Shown piece after piece: positions 25,103 through 33,666 of a stretch of 64,000 nucleotides of DNA. Position numbers and translations under genes: made by a program. The number at the start of each line of letters is the position of its first letter. The first letter of the stretch is position 1. Source of the stretch: Antarcticirhabdus aurantiaca (GTDB lineage Bacteria; Pseudomonadota; Alphaproteobacteria; Rhizobiales; Rhizobiaceae). The stretch lies in the NCBI RefSeq assembly GCF_009765365.1, contig NZ_VTOM01000014.1, positions 62,001-126,000 on the forward strand, given 5' to 3'. The notes below the pieces were generated by a model. It was not told where the DNA came from, searched no databases, and was given only the letters and a program-made list of their open reading frames with translations.

Positions 25103-26383
25103 TCACCCTCGCGCGGTCAGGTGGGCGACGCGGCTGCCGAGGTCGATGCCGAGCTCCCGCAGCGCCCGGAACGGGCGCGGCCGTGGCTCGCTCGTCGGCA
25201 GCGGCAGCTCGTCCTCCGGCATCCGGTCGAGGATGTGCTCGGCGAGCACCCGGCCGAAGGTCGTGCCCGGCGCGATGCCGCGCCCGTTGTAGCCGCTGAA
25301 GGAGAGCACCCGCTCGCCGAGGCGGTGGAGACGGGGCGCGGCGTCCGCCGTCATGCCGATCGCGCCGAACCACTCCGCCTCGAAGGCGACCGGCCCGAGC
25401 TGCGGAAACAGCCGCGCCAGGGTTTCTCGCGCCCAGCGGCGGTGCAGCGGCGCCGCGCCCCGGTCGAGCCGGCCGACGCTGCCGAGGATCAGCCGTCCTT
25501 GCCCGTCCATGCGGAAGGACGAGAGCACCGACTTCGTGTCCCAGGCGCCCTGGCGCTCCGGCAGGATACTGGCCGCGAGGTTGTCGGAGAGCGGCGCGGT
25601 GGCGATGTTGAAGTAGGGCAGGCGCACGATCTCCTCGCGGATCTCCGGCCAGGGCGTCTCGGTATAGGCGTTCGTCGCGACCACCACCCAGTCCGCGACC
25701 AGCGCTCCGGCCGGGGTTTCCAGCCGCAGATGCGGGCCCTCGCGCCCGTGCCGGAGGACCGGGCTGCGCGCATGAACCGCTGCGCCCGCCGCGATGGCCG
25801 CCCGGGCGAGGCCGCGCGCATAGGCGAGCGGCTGGATGGTGCCGGCGCGCCGGTCGAGCAGCGCCGCGCGATAACAGGGCGAGCCGATCAGCCGCTCCGC
25901 CTCCGCCCCTCCGAGAAGCGCGACGTCCGCGCCGCGCGCCTGCCACTGCCGTGCCCGCTCGGCGAGTTCCGCGGCCCCTTTGTGCCCGACGCCGCAATGA
26001 AGCGTTCCGGCCCGCACCGCCTCGCAGGCGATGGCGTGACGCTCCACGAGCTCGAAGACGAGGGCGGGCGCCGCGCCGAGCAGCGACAGGATGCGCTCCC
26101 CGTGAACGGGCCCGAGGATCTCCGGCAGGGCGTCCGGCATGACCCAGAGCCCGGCATTGACGAGGCCGACATTGCGCCCGGAGCCGCCATGGCCGATCTC
26201 GGCCGCTTCGAGCACGGCCACCCGCGCGCCCGCCTCGGCCAGGTGGAGTGCGGCCGAGAGCCCGGTATAGCCGGCGCCCACCACCGCGACGTCGACGCGG
26301 CGCTCGCCCGACAAGGGCGGCGTGTCGGGCGCGGGCGGAGCGGTTTTCGCCCAGAGGCCGTGGCTTCTCGGATCGTCGGTCAT
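25103..26383 (-). CDS. FAD-dependent oxidoreductase (DAO family, PuuB/OrdL-like)
   Basis: A 426-residue flavoprotein. The FAD dinucleotide motif VAVVGAGYTGLSAALHLAEAGA begins near 33, followed by GHGGSGRNVGLVNAG, a hallmark of gamma-glutamylputrescine oxidase-type proteins. The C-terminal SGYNGRGIAPGTTFGRVLAEH is the second FAD-contact region. It likely oxidises a secondary or primary amine. The ATG at 26383 gives the normal N-terminus (SHGLWAKTAPP); a longer frame upstream is atypical. No polyamine genes lie nearby, so the substrate is open. Confidence 0.88.
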   Translation of the reverse strand: MTDDPRSHGLWAKTAPPAPDTPPLSGERRVDVAVVGAGYTGLSAALHLAEAGARVAVLEAAEIGHGGSGRNVGLVNAGLWVMPDALPEILGPVHGERILSLLGAAPALVFELVERHAIACEAVRAGTLHCGVGHKGAAELAERARQWQARGADVALLGGAEAERLIGSPCYRAALLDRRAGTIQPLAYARGLARAAIAAGAAVHARSPVLRHGREGPHLRLETPAGALVADWVVVATNAYTETPWPEIREEIVRLPYFNIATAPLSDNLAASILPERQGAWDTKSVLSSFRMDGQGRLILGSVGRLDRGAAPLHRRWARETLARLFPQLGPVAFEAEWFGAIGMTADAAPRLHRLGERVLSFSGYNGRGIAPGTTFGRVLAEHILDRMPEDELPLPTSEPRPRPFRALRELGIDLGSRVAHLTARG

Positions 26384-26536
26384 CGTCGGCTCGCCCCGGC
26401 GCGTTGCGGCGCATGATGAAAGGGCCGGCGGCCGAAGGCAACGGGGCGGCGTGGCGCGCTTCAAGGAGCTGTCACTGGCCATCCCTCAGTCGACCATGCC
26501 ATCGTCGAGACGGTTGCGGCCGGCGGGAGACGCGCG

Positions 26537-27418
26537 ATGACGAGCGGGAAGCCTCAGATCACTCAGGCGATGATCGACGCCTACGACGAATACACCCACC
26601 TGACGCTCGATCGCCGCGGCTTCATGCAGAAGCTGACGGGCCTCGCCGGCTCGGCGGCCGCCGCGGCCGCCATCGCGCCGATGCTCGCCGCCTCCAAGGC
26701 CAAGGCCGCGATCGTGCCGGAGGACGATCCCGCAATCGTCTCGGCCGAGACCACGTGGCAGGCCGCGGGCGCCGAGATGACGGGCACGATCGTCAGGCCG
26801 GCGAGCGCCTCCGGGCCGGTGCCCGGCGTCATCGTCATCCACGAGAATCGCGGCCTCAACGACCACGTGCGGGACGTCGCCCGGCGCATGGCCAAGGACG
26901 GCTTCGTCGCGCTCGCGCCCGACTTCCTGTCGGAAGCGGGCGGCACGCCCGGGGACGAGGACAAGGCGCGCGAGATGATCGGCGCCCTCGACGCCGCTCG
27001 CACCGTGGAACTCGCCGCCGCCACCGAGGCCTGGCTGCGCGGCGCGAACGGTGTCAACGGCCGCGTCGGCGCCGTCGGCTTCTGCTGGGGCGGCGGGCTC
27101 GTCAACAGCCTCGCCGTCGCCGACCCCGATCTCGGCGCGGGCGTCGCCTATTACGGCCGGCAGGCCCCGGCCGAGGACGTGCCGAAGATCCGCGCGCCCC
27201 TGCTCCTGCACTATGCCGGGCTCGACGAGCGCATCAATGCCGGCATCCCCGCCTACGAGGCGGCGCTGAAGGCGGCGAACAAGGACTACCGGATCTTCGT
27301 CTACGACGGCGTGAACCACGCCTTCAACAACGACACCTCGGCGGCTCGCTACGACAAGGCGGCGTCCGATCTCGCCTGGGAGCGCACGGTGTCCTTCCTG
27401 AAGGACAAGCTCGCCTGA
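26537..27418 (+). CDS. Dienelactone hydrolase family protein, exported (Tat-like signal)
   Basis: A 293-residue alpha/beta hydrolase of the dienelactone hydrolase family. A twin-arginine-type segment DRRGFMQKLTGLAGSAAAAA at 25-44 sits 25 residues in and suggests export. The catalytic Cys is in GFCWGGG (Cys183), with Asp230 in GLDERI and His261 in GVNHAF; the family Glu is in IHENRGL (103). It resembles YghX-type proteins. It converges on the TSUP gene with 4 bases between. The substrate is unknown. Confidence 0.87.
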   Translation: MTSGKPQITQAMIDAYDEYTHLTLDRRGFMQKLTGLAGSAAAAAAIAPMLAASKAKAAIVPEDDPAIVSAETTWQAAGAEMTGTIVRPASASGPVPGVIVIHENRGLNDHVRDVARRMAKDGFVALAPDFLSEAGGTPGDEDKAREMIGALDAARTVELAAATEAWLRGANGVNGRVGAVGFCWGGGLVNSLAVADPDLGAGVAYYGRQAPAEDVPKIRAPLLLHYAGLDERINAGIPAYEAALKAANKDYRIFVYDGVNHAFNNDTSAARYDKAASDLAWERTVSFLKDKLA

Positions 27419-27422
27419 CGGC

Positions 27423-28193
27423 TCAGCTCGTCGCGGCCTTCCAGATCAGCATCACGGAGGTCGCGAGGAGCACGGCTTCGACGAGGCGGAAGAAGATGCG
27501 CTCGTCGATGCGCCGCGTCGCCCAGGCGCCGAGAAACGCGGCGCCGACGGCGACGGGGAGCAGCGCGAGCGTCGGGCCGAGCGTGCCTTCCACGGTGAGC
27601 TGGCCGAGCTCCCAGTAGAAGAACAGCTTCATCACGTTGACGAGCGCGAAGAGGATCGTCGACGTGCCGGCGAATTCGAGCTTGGGCAGGCGCTGGGGCA
27701 GGACGTACATCTGGTAGGGCGGCCCGCCCGCGTGGGACACGAAGGACGAGAGGCCCGACAGAGTGCCCCAGAACAGCCCGCGCGGAACGTCGGCGGGCTT
27801 GGGCGCGAGCTTGCGCTTGCGCTTGAAGAAGGCGTCGACGCAGAACAGGAGGCCGAGGATGCCGACCGCGAGCGTGATCGCCCGGTCCGGCATGTAGGAC
27901 ACGGTCGCCCAGCCGATCACGACGCCGATGAAGCCCGCCGGGATCAGGATGGCGAGGTTCCGGCGGCTGAAGGCGTGGCGGTAGAGATAGATGCCGACCA
28001 TGTCGCTGATGACGTAGATCGGCAAGATCAGAGCCGCCGCCTGGAGCGGCGGCATGACGAGGGCGAGGATCGGCACGCTCAGCATGCCGACCACGGGAAG
28101 GCCGCCCTTGGCGAGGCCGACGCAGAAGGCGGCCAGCGCCGCGAGTCCGAAGCCCAGCGGCGAGGCGAACGCCCCTTCCAGAAATTCGATCAA
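27423..28193 (-). CDS. TSUP family membrane transporter (TauE/SafE)
   Basis: A 256-residue protein with about eight hydrophobic segments. The paired TSUP motifs are seen in FCVGLAKGGLPVVGMLSVPILAL and in GLFWGTLSGLSSFVSHAGGPPYQMYVLP. Members export sulfite, sulfoacetate or related organic anions. The gene lies 35 bases downstream of the aminopeptidase gene on the same strand. The substrate cannot be assigned. Confidence 0.9.
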   Translation of the reverse strand: MIEFLEGAFASPLGFGLAALAAFCVGLAKGGLPVVGMLSVPILALVMPPLQAAALILPIYVISDMVGIYLYRHAFSRRNLAILIPAGFIGVVIGWATVSYMPDRAITLAVGILGLLFCVDAFFKRKRKLAPKPADVPRGLFWGTLSGLSSFVSHAGGPPYQMYVLPQRLPKLEFAGTSTILFALVNVMKLFFYWELGQLTVEGTLGPTLALLPVAVGAAFLGAWATRRIDERIFFRLVEAVLLATSVMLIWKAATS

Positions 28194-28228
28194 CCCCCGG
28201 CTCCTCCCGCGAGCCTACGCCCCGGCCG

Positions 28229-29485
28229 TCAGGCCCATTCGCCCTTGCGGAAGACCGGGGTGCGCGTGCCGTCCGCGGCAACGCCGTCGACGTCGACCTG
28301 GTCGGAGCCGATCATCCAGTCGATGTGGATGAAGCTCTTGTTGCCGCCGCGCGCGGCGACCTCCTCCGGCGACAGGTCGGCGCCGTTCAGGAAGCACTTG
28401 GAATAGCACTGGCCGAGCGCGATGTGGCTCGCCGCGTTCTCGTCGAACAGCGTGTTGAAGAACAGGAGCCCGCTCTTCGAGATTGGCGAGGAGTGCGGCA
28501 CGAGCGCCACCTCGCCGAGACGGCGGGCGCCCTCGTCGGTGTCGAGCACCTTGTTGAGGACTTCCTCGCCGCGGCTCGCCTTTGCCTCGACGATCCGCCC
28601 GCCCTCGAAGCGAACGCGGATGTCGTCGATCAGCGTGCCCTGGTGCGACAGCGGCTTGGTGCTGGAGACATGACCCTCGACGCGGCCCGCATGCGGTGTC
28701 GTGAAGACCTCCTCGGTCGGAATGTTCGGGTTGCAGGTGATCCCGTTCTTGGCGGTCGAGGCGCCGCCCTGCCATTCGTGCTCGTCGGCGAGCCCGACGG
28801 TGAGGTCGGTGCCGGGGCCGGTGAAGTGGAGGGCCGAGAAGCGCCGGGCGTTCATCCATTCGGTGCGGCGGCGCAGATCCGCGTTGTGCGCGTTCCAGGC
28901 CGCGACGGGATCCTCGCCGTCGACGCGCGAAGCGGAGAAGATCGCGTCCGCGAGCTTGGCGACCGCGGCGTCCTCGGGATCGTTCGGGAACATGCGAGCC
29001 GCCCAAGAGGCGCCGGGAAAGGCGACGATGTTCCAGTTGATGTCGAAGCCGGCGATCTTGGCGAGGGCCGGCTGGTAGGCCACCGAATTCGCCTTGGAGG
29101 CGCGGGCGACCTTCGCCGGATCCTCGCCGGACAGGAGCATGGGATCGTCGCCGACGATGGCGAGGCGCGCGGTGTTCTCGTCGAAGGCCTTGGCGACGCC
29201 CTCGTAGAGCCAGGCGGGCGCCGCGTCGAAGCTGGCATCCGGCGCGTGGCGGTAGCGCGCCAGCGAGATCTCCTCGTCGGAGAACAGCGGTGTCACGAGG
29301 TTCGCGCCGGCGCGATAGGCGTGCTCCGCGATGCGGCGCACCAGCGGCAGCGCGGCGACCGGGGCGGTGAGGAACAGGTTCTGGCCCGGCTGAAGCCGCA
29401 GCCCGACCTTCACGGCGACTTCGGCGAGCCTGTCGAGGCGGGCGGGATCGACGGGGCTGGAAAGGCTGCGCTGGTGGAGGGTCAT
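28229..29485 (-). CDS. M29 family metallo-aminopeptidase
   Basis: A 418-residue leucyl/thermophilic aminopeptidase of family M29. The metal-ligand and active-site segments are NIPTEEVFTTPHAGRVEG (about 249-266), FNTLFDENAASHIALGQCY and SFIHIDWMIGSDQVDVDG. It removes N-terminal residues from peptides in the cytosol. I chose the ATG opening MTLHQRSLSSPVDP; the upstream open frame is Arg-rich and atypical. It may be co-transcribed with the TSUP gene. Confidence 0.9.
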   Translation of the reverse strand: MTLHQRSLSSPVDPARLDRLAEVAVKVGLRLQPGQNLFLTAPVAALPLVRRIAEHAYRAGANLVTPLFSDEEISLARYRHAPDASFDAAPAWLYEGVAKAFDENTARLAIVGDDPMLLSGEDPAKVARASKANSVAYQPALAKIAGFDINWNIVAFPGASWAARMFPNDPEDAAVAKLADAIFSASRVDGEDPVAAWNAHNADLRRRTEWMNARRFSALHFTGPGTDLTVGLADEHEWQGGASTAKNGITCNPNIPTEEVFTTPHAGRVEGHVSSTKPLSHQGTLIDDIRVRFEGGRIVEAKASRGEEVLNKVLDTDEGARRLGEVALVPHSSPISKSGLLFFNTLFDENAASHIALGQCYSKCFLNGADLSPEEVAARGGNKSFIHIDWMIGSDQVDVDGVAADGTRTPVFRKGEWA

Positions 29486-29636
29486 GGGACACCTGTCTTC
29501 TGTGGCTGCCGAGCTTCTAGAGCATTTCCCGCCCGGCCCGAAACGCTTCGCCGTAAAACGACGCGGCAAAATCAACAAGCGAGAGCGCATTGCGTGCCAC
29601 CGGCTTCGCGCGATGCGCGTCCATGCCAGGAACGGC

Positions 29637-29670
29637 AAAGCCCGCACCGGCATGTGCCGAAGCGGGCTTT
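29637..29670 (-). terminator. Hairpin terminator downstream of the DUF1236 gene
   Basis: AAAGCCCGC (29637-29645) pairs with GCGGGCTTT (29662-29670), with an inner GGCA/TGCC stem. Read on the minus strand it begins 19 bases after the DUF1236 stop and ends its stem in TTT. The rest of the gap up to the aminopeptidase start holds no gene that I can see. Confidence 0.65.
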
Positions 29671-29689
29671 GCAAGGCCTAGAGCTGTGC

Positions 29690-30007
29690 TCAGTCGTAGA
29701 CTTCGAGCACCGTGCGGGTGGTCGGGTCGATCACGACGCGCCGATCGTTGACCACGGCGTAGCCGTACTGGGCATTGTCCGGGATGGGCGTGATCGAAAC
29801 GATCTCCGGCAGGACCTCGCCGACGATCACGTCGCCCTGGTAGGCGACCGAGGGCGTCTGCTGCTCCACGATGTAGGTGCGGACGGTGTCGGGCACGACG
29901 GTGGTGGTCGTGGTGCGGGTGACCGTGGTGGTCGTCTCGGTCTGGGCAAGTGCGGGCGCGGCCGTGGCGACAAAGGCGACCGAGGCGAGAACGAGAGCTG
30001 TCTTCAT
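29690..30007 (-). CDS. DUF1236-like secreted protein
   Basis: A 105-residue exported protein. The Sec signal peptide MKTALVLASVAFVATAAPALA is followed by a Thr-rich run (ETTTTVTRTTTTTVVPD), then VIVGEVLPEIVSITPIPDNAQYGYAVVNDRRVVIDPTTRTVLEVYD, the DUF1236 pattern common in Hyphomicrobiales. The function is unknown; the domain is usually periplasmic. The ATG at 30007 starts the signal peptide. A terminator hairpin follows. Confidence 0.85.
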   Translation of the reverse strand: MKTALVLASVAFVATAAPALAQTETTTTVTRTTTTTVVPDTVRTYIVEQQTPSVAYQGDVIVGEVLPEIVSITPIPDNAQYGYAVVNDRRVVIDPTTRTVLEVYD

Positions 30008-30103
30008 TTGTCCGTGTTCCTTAGCGTCCATTCCGCCGCAGAACGCGAACCGGCCGGCTTGGTTGCCTGACGAGCCGGGACAAGCCTGTGGAAAGCCCGC
30101 GGA

Positions 30104-32254
30104 TCAGTCCTGCGGATGGTCCACGGGCGCGGTGACCGTGACGCGCAGGCCCGGCCGGTTGTCGCTCTCCTCCAGCGTCCCGCCCAACCGCTCGATGATC
30201 GCCGACAGCATGCGCGAGCCGAAGCCGGTGCCCGCCCCGCCCGCCTTGCCGGCGCCGCGGTCGGACACGATCAGGCGCAGGCGGTTGTTGTGCTGCTCGA
30301 GCGCGATGGTGAGCGGTCCGCTGTGACCCGCATAGGCGTACTTGTTGGCGTTGATGACGAGTTCGGTCAGGACCAAGCCCACATTGACCGCCCGGTCGGC
30401 GGAGACGAGGACCGGCACGAGATCCAGCTCCACGAGGTCGCGCCATTCGTCCGCCATCGACGCGAAGAGGTCGTTGACCAGGTCTTCCAGGTAGCGGCCG
30501 AGATCGACCACCTCGACGCTGGCATCGCTGTAGAGCCGTTTGTGGACGAGCGCCACGGCGGATAAGCGCCGCTGCGCCTCGGTAAGATGGGCCGTCACCA
30601 CGTCGTCGCCGGCCGCCTTGCTCTGGAGGCGCAGGAAGGCGGACACGAGCTGGAGGCTGTTCTGGACGCGGTGGTTCACCTCCTTGAGGAGGTAGTCCTT
30701 CTGCCGGATCAGCCCTTCGTTGTCGCGCACGGTGGAGGCGAGATCCTCGTTGAGCTGGCGCAGACGGGCATTGCGACGGTCGTCCTGGATCAGCCGGGCG
30801 ATGCGGCCGGCCGACTCCGTCTCGGCGAGGGACCAGGGGCGCGAGCGGCCGTGAACGGTCTCCGTCCACGCCTGGAAGGAGGTGCGCGGCGTGAGGATCG
30901 CCGTCGGGTCGGCCGACGCCGCCTTGTGCGGATTGCCGGCCCATTCGACGACCTGCAGCTTTTCCGCGCGGAACCAGAGGAGCATGGCCGGCCCCTCGTT
31001 CGAGAGCGTCGCGGCGAGGACGCCGCTCGCCAGGGGCGAGACCATCCGCGCCGGCCCCATCCGCTCGGCGAGGCGGTTGGTGCTGAAGACGTCCTGCGGA
31101 CCCTCGGCGCGCGCGAAGGCGGCGATCGCGCGGATCTCCTCCGGCGGCGGACAGCGCCCGTGCGTGACGATCTCGCCCCCTTGGATCGCGGCGAAACCGT
31201 CGGCAGAGAGCATGGCCGCGAGATCGGCGCCGGTGCGGCGCAGGACGTCGAGGATGCTGCCGTCGTGACCGAGCGTGTTGCGGATCGCGTCTTCGCTCGT
31301 CCGCAGGCGGATGCGCTCGCGATAAAGGCCGGCATCGTCCTTGGCGCGGATCTGCCGCGCGAGGCCGCTCGCCAGCGCGCGGCAGCTCATGCGGACCGGC
31401 AGCGGCATCTCGCGGGGTGTGCGGTGATGGCAGGCGATGAGGCCCCAGAGCACGCCGTCCTTGACGATCGAGATCGAGGCCGAGGCCGCGACGCCCATGT
31501 TCTTCAGGTACTGGATGTGGATCGGCGACACGCTGCGCAGGTCGGCGTCGCTGAGGTCCAGCTCGCGCAGCTCGCGCGTCGAGGGGCGCAGCGGTGCCGG
31601 CATGTAGGTCACATCGGGAATGACGCGGATGCGGTTGCGGATGTAGAGAGCGCGCGCCTGCTTCGGGATGTCGGCCGCGGGGAAATGGTGGTTGAGGAAC
31701 GAGCCGACGCCCTCCGCGTCGGATTCCGCGACCACGATGCCGGCATCGTCCTCCAGGAACTTGTAGATCATGATCCGGTCGAAGCCGGTGAGCTGCCGGA
31801 AGGCGTCGGCCGCGGTGCGGCAGAGCTCGTCGAGCCCGAGCGCGCGCTCGAAGCGCTGGCTCGCCTCGTCCAGCCCGACCAGCACCTGGATCGGCGCCGG
31901 GCCGCCGCTCTCCGCGCGGTCGAACTCGGCCACGAGCCGGGCGCCGACGCGATGCACGACGACGTTGAACACCTCGGTCTGGCCGATCACCGGATCCAGG
32001 ATCACGGCCTCCTCGACGTGGGCCGCCGCGAGGCGCTCGACCAGCGACTGTCCGAGAAGCGCTTCGAGGCTTTCGCCGAGCCAGGCCGCCGAGAGCCGAG
32101 CCTCGATATCCCCCGCGCCGCCGACGACTTCCAGCGTCTCCCCGTCCGCCACCAGCATGAGGCCGTGCGGCTGGATCGACCCGGGAATATGGATCGGCTC
32201 GCGGTCGCAGAGCGTCAGGTCGTGTGTCAGGCTTGGCTGGTCGCTTTGAAGCAT
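30104..32254 (-). CDS. bphP: Bacteriophytochrome histidine kinase (PAS-GAF-PHY-HisKA_2-HATPase)
   Basis: A 716-residue red/far-red light sensor kinase. Order: PAS_2 with the biliverdin-binding Cys16 in LCDREPIHIPGSIQPHG; GAF with FPAADIPKQARALY (Asp195) and the chromophore-pocket His residues in SVSPIH (246) and ACHH (276-277); PHY with the tongue motif PRTSF (456-460) and WTETVHGRSRPWS; then H-box KEVNHRVQNSLQLV (His528) of the HisKA_2/HWE type and an HATPase domain (N-box ELVINANKYAY). The usual PASDIP reads PAADIP. GGAG lies 6 bases before the ATG at 32254. No heme oxygenase or response regulator gene is adjacent. Confidence 0.93.
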   Translation of the reverse strand: MLQSDQPSLTHDLTLCDREPIHIPGSIQPHGLMLVADGETLEVVGGAGDIEARLSAAWLGESLEALLGQSLVERLAAAHVEEAVILDPVIGQTEVFNVVVHRVGARLVAEFDRAESGGPAPIQVLVGLDEASQRFERALGLDELCRTAADAFRQLTGFDRIMIYKFLEDDAGIVVAESDAEGVGSFLNHHFPAADIPKQARALYIRNRIRVIPDVTYMPAPLRPSTRELRELDLSDADLRSVSPIHIQYLKNMGVAASASISIVKDGVLWGLIACHHRTPREMPLPVRMSCRALASGLARQIRAKDDAGLYRERIRLRTSEDAIRNTLGHDGSILDVLRRTGADLAAMLSADGFAAIQGGEIVTHGRCPPPEEIRAIAAFARAEGPQDVFSTNRLAERMGPARMVSPLASGVLAATLSNEGPAMLLWFRAEKLQVVEWAGNPHKAASADPTAILTPRTSFQAWTETVHGRSRPWSLAETESAGRIARLIQDDRRNARLRQLNEDLASTVRDNEGLIRQKDYLLKEVNHRVQNSLQLVSAFLRLQSKAAGDDVVTAHLTEAQRRLSAVALVHKRLYSDASVEVVDLGRYLEDLVNDLFASMADEWRDLVELDLVPVLVSADRAVNVGLVLTELVINANKYAYAGHSGPLTIALEQHNNRLRLIVSDRGAGKAGGAGTGFGSRMLSAIIERLGGTLEESDNRPGLRVTVTAPVDHPQD

Positions 32255-32831
32255 GCCGGTCTCCGTCACGCCCCGCGCGGAGGCCTCGCCCGATCCTTAT
32301 TTTGTTGCGGCAGCTTATGGCAATCCCGTCCGGCCTGCGGGGCGGTCGCGAAAGCACTTCGCGGAGCCGCAAGGGAACCTCATCGCGCCGCAAAACGCAG
32401 CGGGCGCGCGGCGGTGCGGAGACGATCGGGCGAAGAGCACGATCGCGTTAATCGAGGTCACGCCCTTAGGTGTGACGCATGGCGGACGCGGTCCCGATGC
32501 AGCCGCGCGCCGAAATCGAACCAGTGGGAAGGGAAACCTCTTTGCGGCGAAGCCGTTGCGAGCTGACGTTTTCCAATGAATCGGCTTCGATGCGGATTGA
32601 AATTTGCGCGGGCGGCTGCACGCGCTGCCCGCCCGAAGGTTGCGTCGTCTCATGCCCGCCGAATACGAGCAGGAATGTTGACGTCGCAGCTAAATACTCC
32701 CGCTCTGGGCGTGGAACTGGGTCTTGCCCGGAGAACTTGCATTGTTCGTTTTATCGGGAAGCAGAACCGCCTCGTTTGGCAGAAGCGACCATCAGGCGGC
32801 GCGCGGCGGCCGTTTCGACAGGAGATGCGAT
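32255..32831. other. 577-base intergenic region between bphP and the PRC-barrel gene
   Basis: I see no convincing gene here: the open frames are short, Arg/Ser/Cys-rich and lack ribosome sites. The stretch is less GC-rich than its surroundings. It holds an inverted repeat at 32457-32476 and must contain the promoters of the two divergent genes, but no clear -35/-10 pair stands out. Confidence 0.6.
32457..32476. repeat. 20-base inverted repeat in the bphP/PRC-barrel gap
   Basis: GTCACGCC and GGTGTGAC pair at 7 of 8 positions around a 4-base centre (CTTA). It could be an operator for one of the divergent genes or a short RNA hairpin. No regulator is linked to it. Confidence 0.4.
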
Positions 32832-33170
32832 ATGGACGCTGCCGGCGTCGTGCGGGCCGACCGCATCGAGGCGAGCCAATTGAAGGGCCGCCGCGTCTAT
32901 GGTCCCGACGGCAAGCTCATCGGCACCGTTCAGGACCTTGTTCTGTCGGTGGCCGACGGATCGGTGCTCGAGGTCATCGTCTGGTTCAGCGGCTCCGGGC
33001 AGTCCGAGGCGAGCTACTACAGCGTTCCCTGGAAGGCGTTGCGCGCGGCCGGCGACAACCGCGGCTACGTGGTGGATCGCGCTGCGGCCGTGCCGATGGC
33101 GCGCCCGGTCGAAGCGGCCGACCAAACTTCCGAAGCCGATCCTGATGACGGCGCGGGACAGGCAGGGTAG
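32832..33170 (+). CDS. PRC-barrel domain protein
   Basis: A 112-residue protein with one PRC-barrel domain: IEASQLKGRRVYGPDGKLIGTVQDLVLSVADGSVLEVIVWF at about 11-51, and the later YYSVPWKALRA strand. The C-terminal 25 residues are acidic and likely disordered. In alphaproteobacteria such small PRC proteins are often stress-related; their partner is unknown. AGGAGA is placed before the ATG at 32832. An upstream in-frame ATG would add 36 atypical residues. Confidence 0.85.
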   Translation: MDAAGVVRADRIEASQLKGRRVYGPDGKLIGTVQDLVLSVADGSVLEVIVWFSGSGQSEASYYSVPWKALRAAGDNRGYVVDRAAAVPMARPVEAADQTSEADPDDGAGQAG

Positions 33171-33212
33171 AGGGCGCGTCGCAAACCGGCCCCGACGCGG
33201 AGTCCTTGTCCG

Positions 33213-33659
33213 ATGCTGAAGACCATCCATCCCCTGATCAACGCCGAGCTCCTGACCGTGCTCGCCGAGATGGGCCACGGCGACGAACTCGTCATCGCCG
33301 ACCGGAACTTCCCGGCGGAGTCCGTCGCCGCCGAGACCGTGTCCGGCCTTTGCATCCAGCTCGCCGGCGTTGACGCCACCGAGGCGGCGCGCGCCATCCT
33401 GACGCTCTTCCCGCTCGACACCTTCGTCGACACGCCGGTGCAAACGATGGCGGTGGTCGGCGATCCCGCCGCCGACATCGAGGTCCACCGCGCCATGCAG
33501 GCGGTGATGGACGAGGCCGAAGGACGCGCGGTCGGCATGGAGAAGGCGGAGCGCTTCGCCTTCTACGAGGCCGCCAAGAAGGCCTACGCGGTCGTGCGCA
33601 CCACCGAGGCCCGCCCCTACGGCAACTTCATCCTGAAGAAGGGTGTCGTGTTCGACTGA
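33213..33659 (+). CDS. fucU: RbsD/FucU family sugar mutarotase
   Basis: A 148-residue protein that interconverts sugar anomers. FucU-type marks are HPLINAELLTVLAEMGHGDELVIADRNFPAES at 6-37, with the catalytic His and Asp, and the C-terminal RPYGNFILKKGVVFD. FucU members act on L-fucose; RbsD on ribose. No fucose or ribose catabolic genes are nearby, so it seems to be a stand-alone gene. It converges on cobT with 7 bases between. Confidence 0.9.
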   Translation: MLKTIHPLINAELLTVLAEMGHGDELVIADRNFPAESVAAETVSGLCIQLAGVDATEAARAILTLFPLDTFVDTPVQTMAVVGDPAADIEVHRAMQAVMDEAEGRAVGMEKAERFAFYEAAKKAYAVVRTTEARPYGNFILKKGVVFD

Positions 33660-33666
33660 CGGCGGC

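Noticed and set aside
29520-29630. Intergenic stretch starting TCTAGAGCATTTCCC as a dispersed Rhizobiales repeat
   Set aside because: It only loosely recalls AGAGCAT-type repeats, has no matching inverted arm here, and no second copy was noticed in the window.
32532-32557. EcfG-like stress promoter (GGAAA, 17 bases, CGTT) upstream of the PRC-barrel gene
   Set aside because: The -35 differs from the GGAAC consensus and the site is about 275 bases from the gene, so chance is likely.
30587-32566. A very long open frame antisense to bphP, and similar long antisense frames over cobN, cobW and the Mo-hydroxylase genes
   Set aside because: In high-GC DNA the opposite strand of real genes stays open by codon bias. 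The translations are Arg/Ala/Val-rich low-complexity sequences without any family motif or ribosome site.
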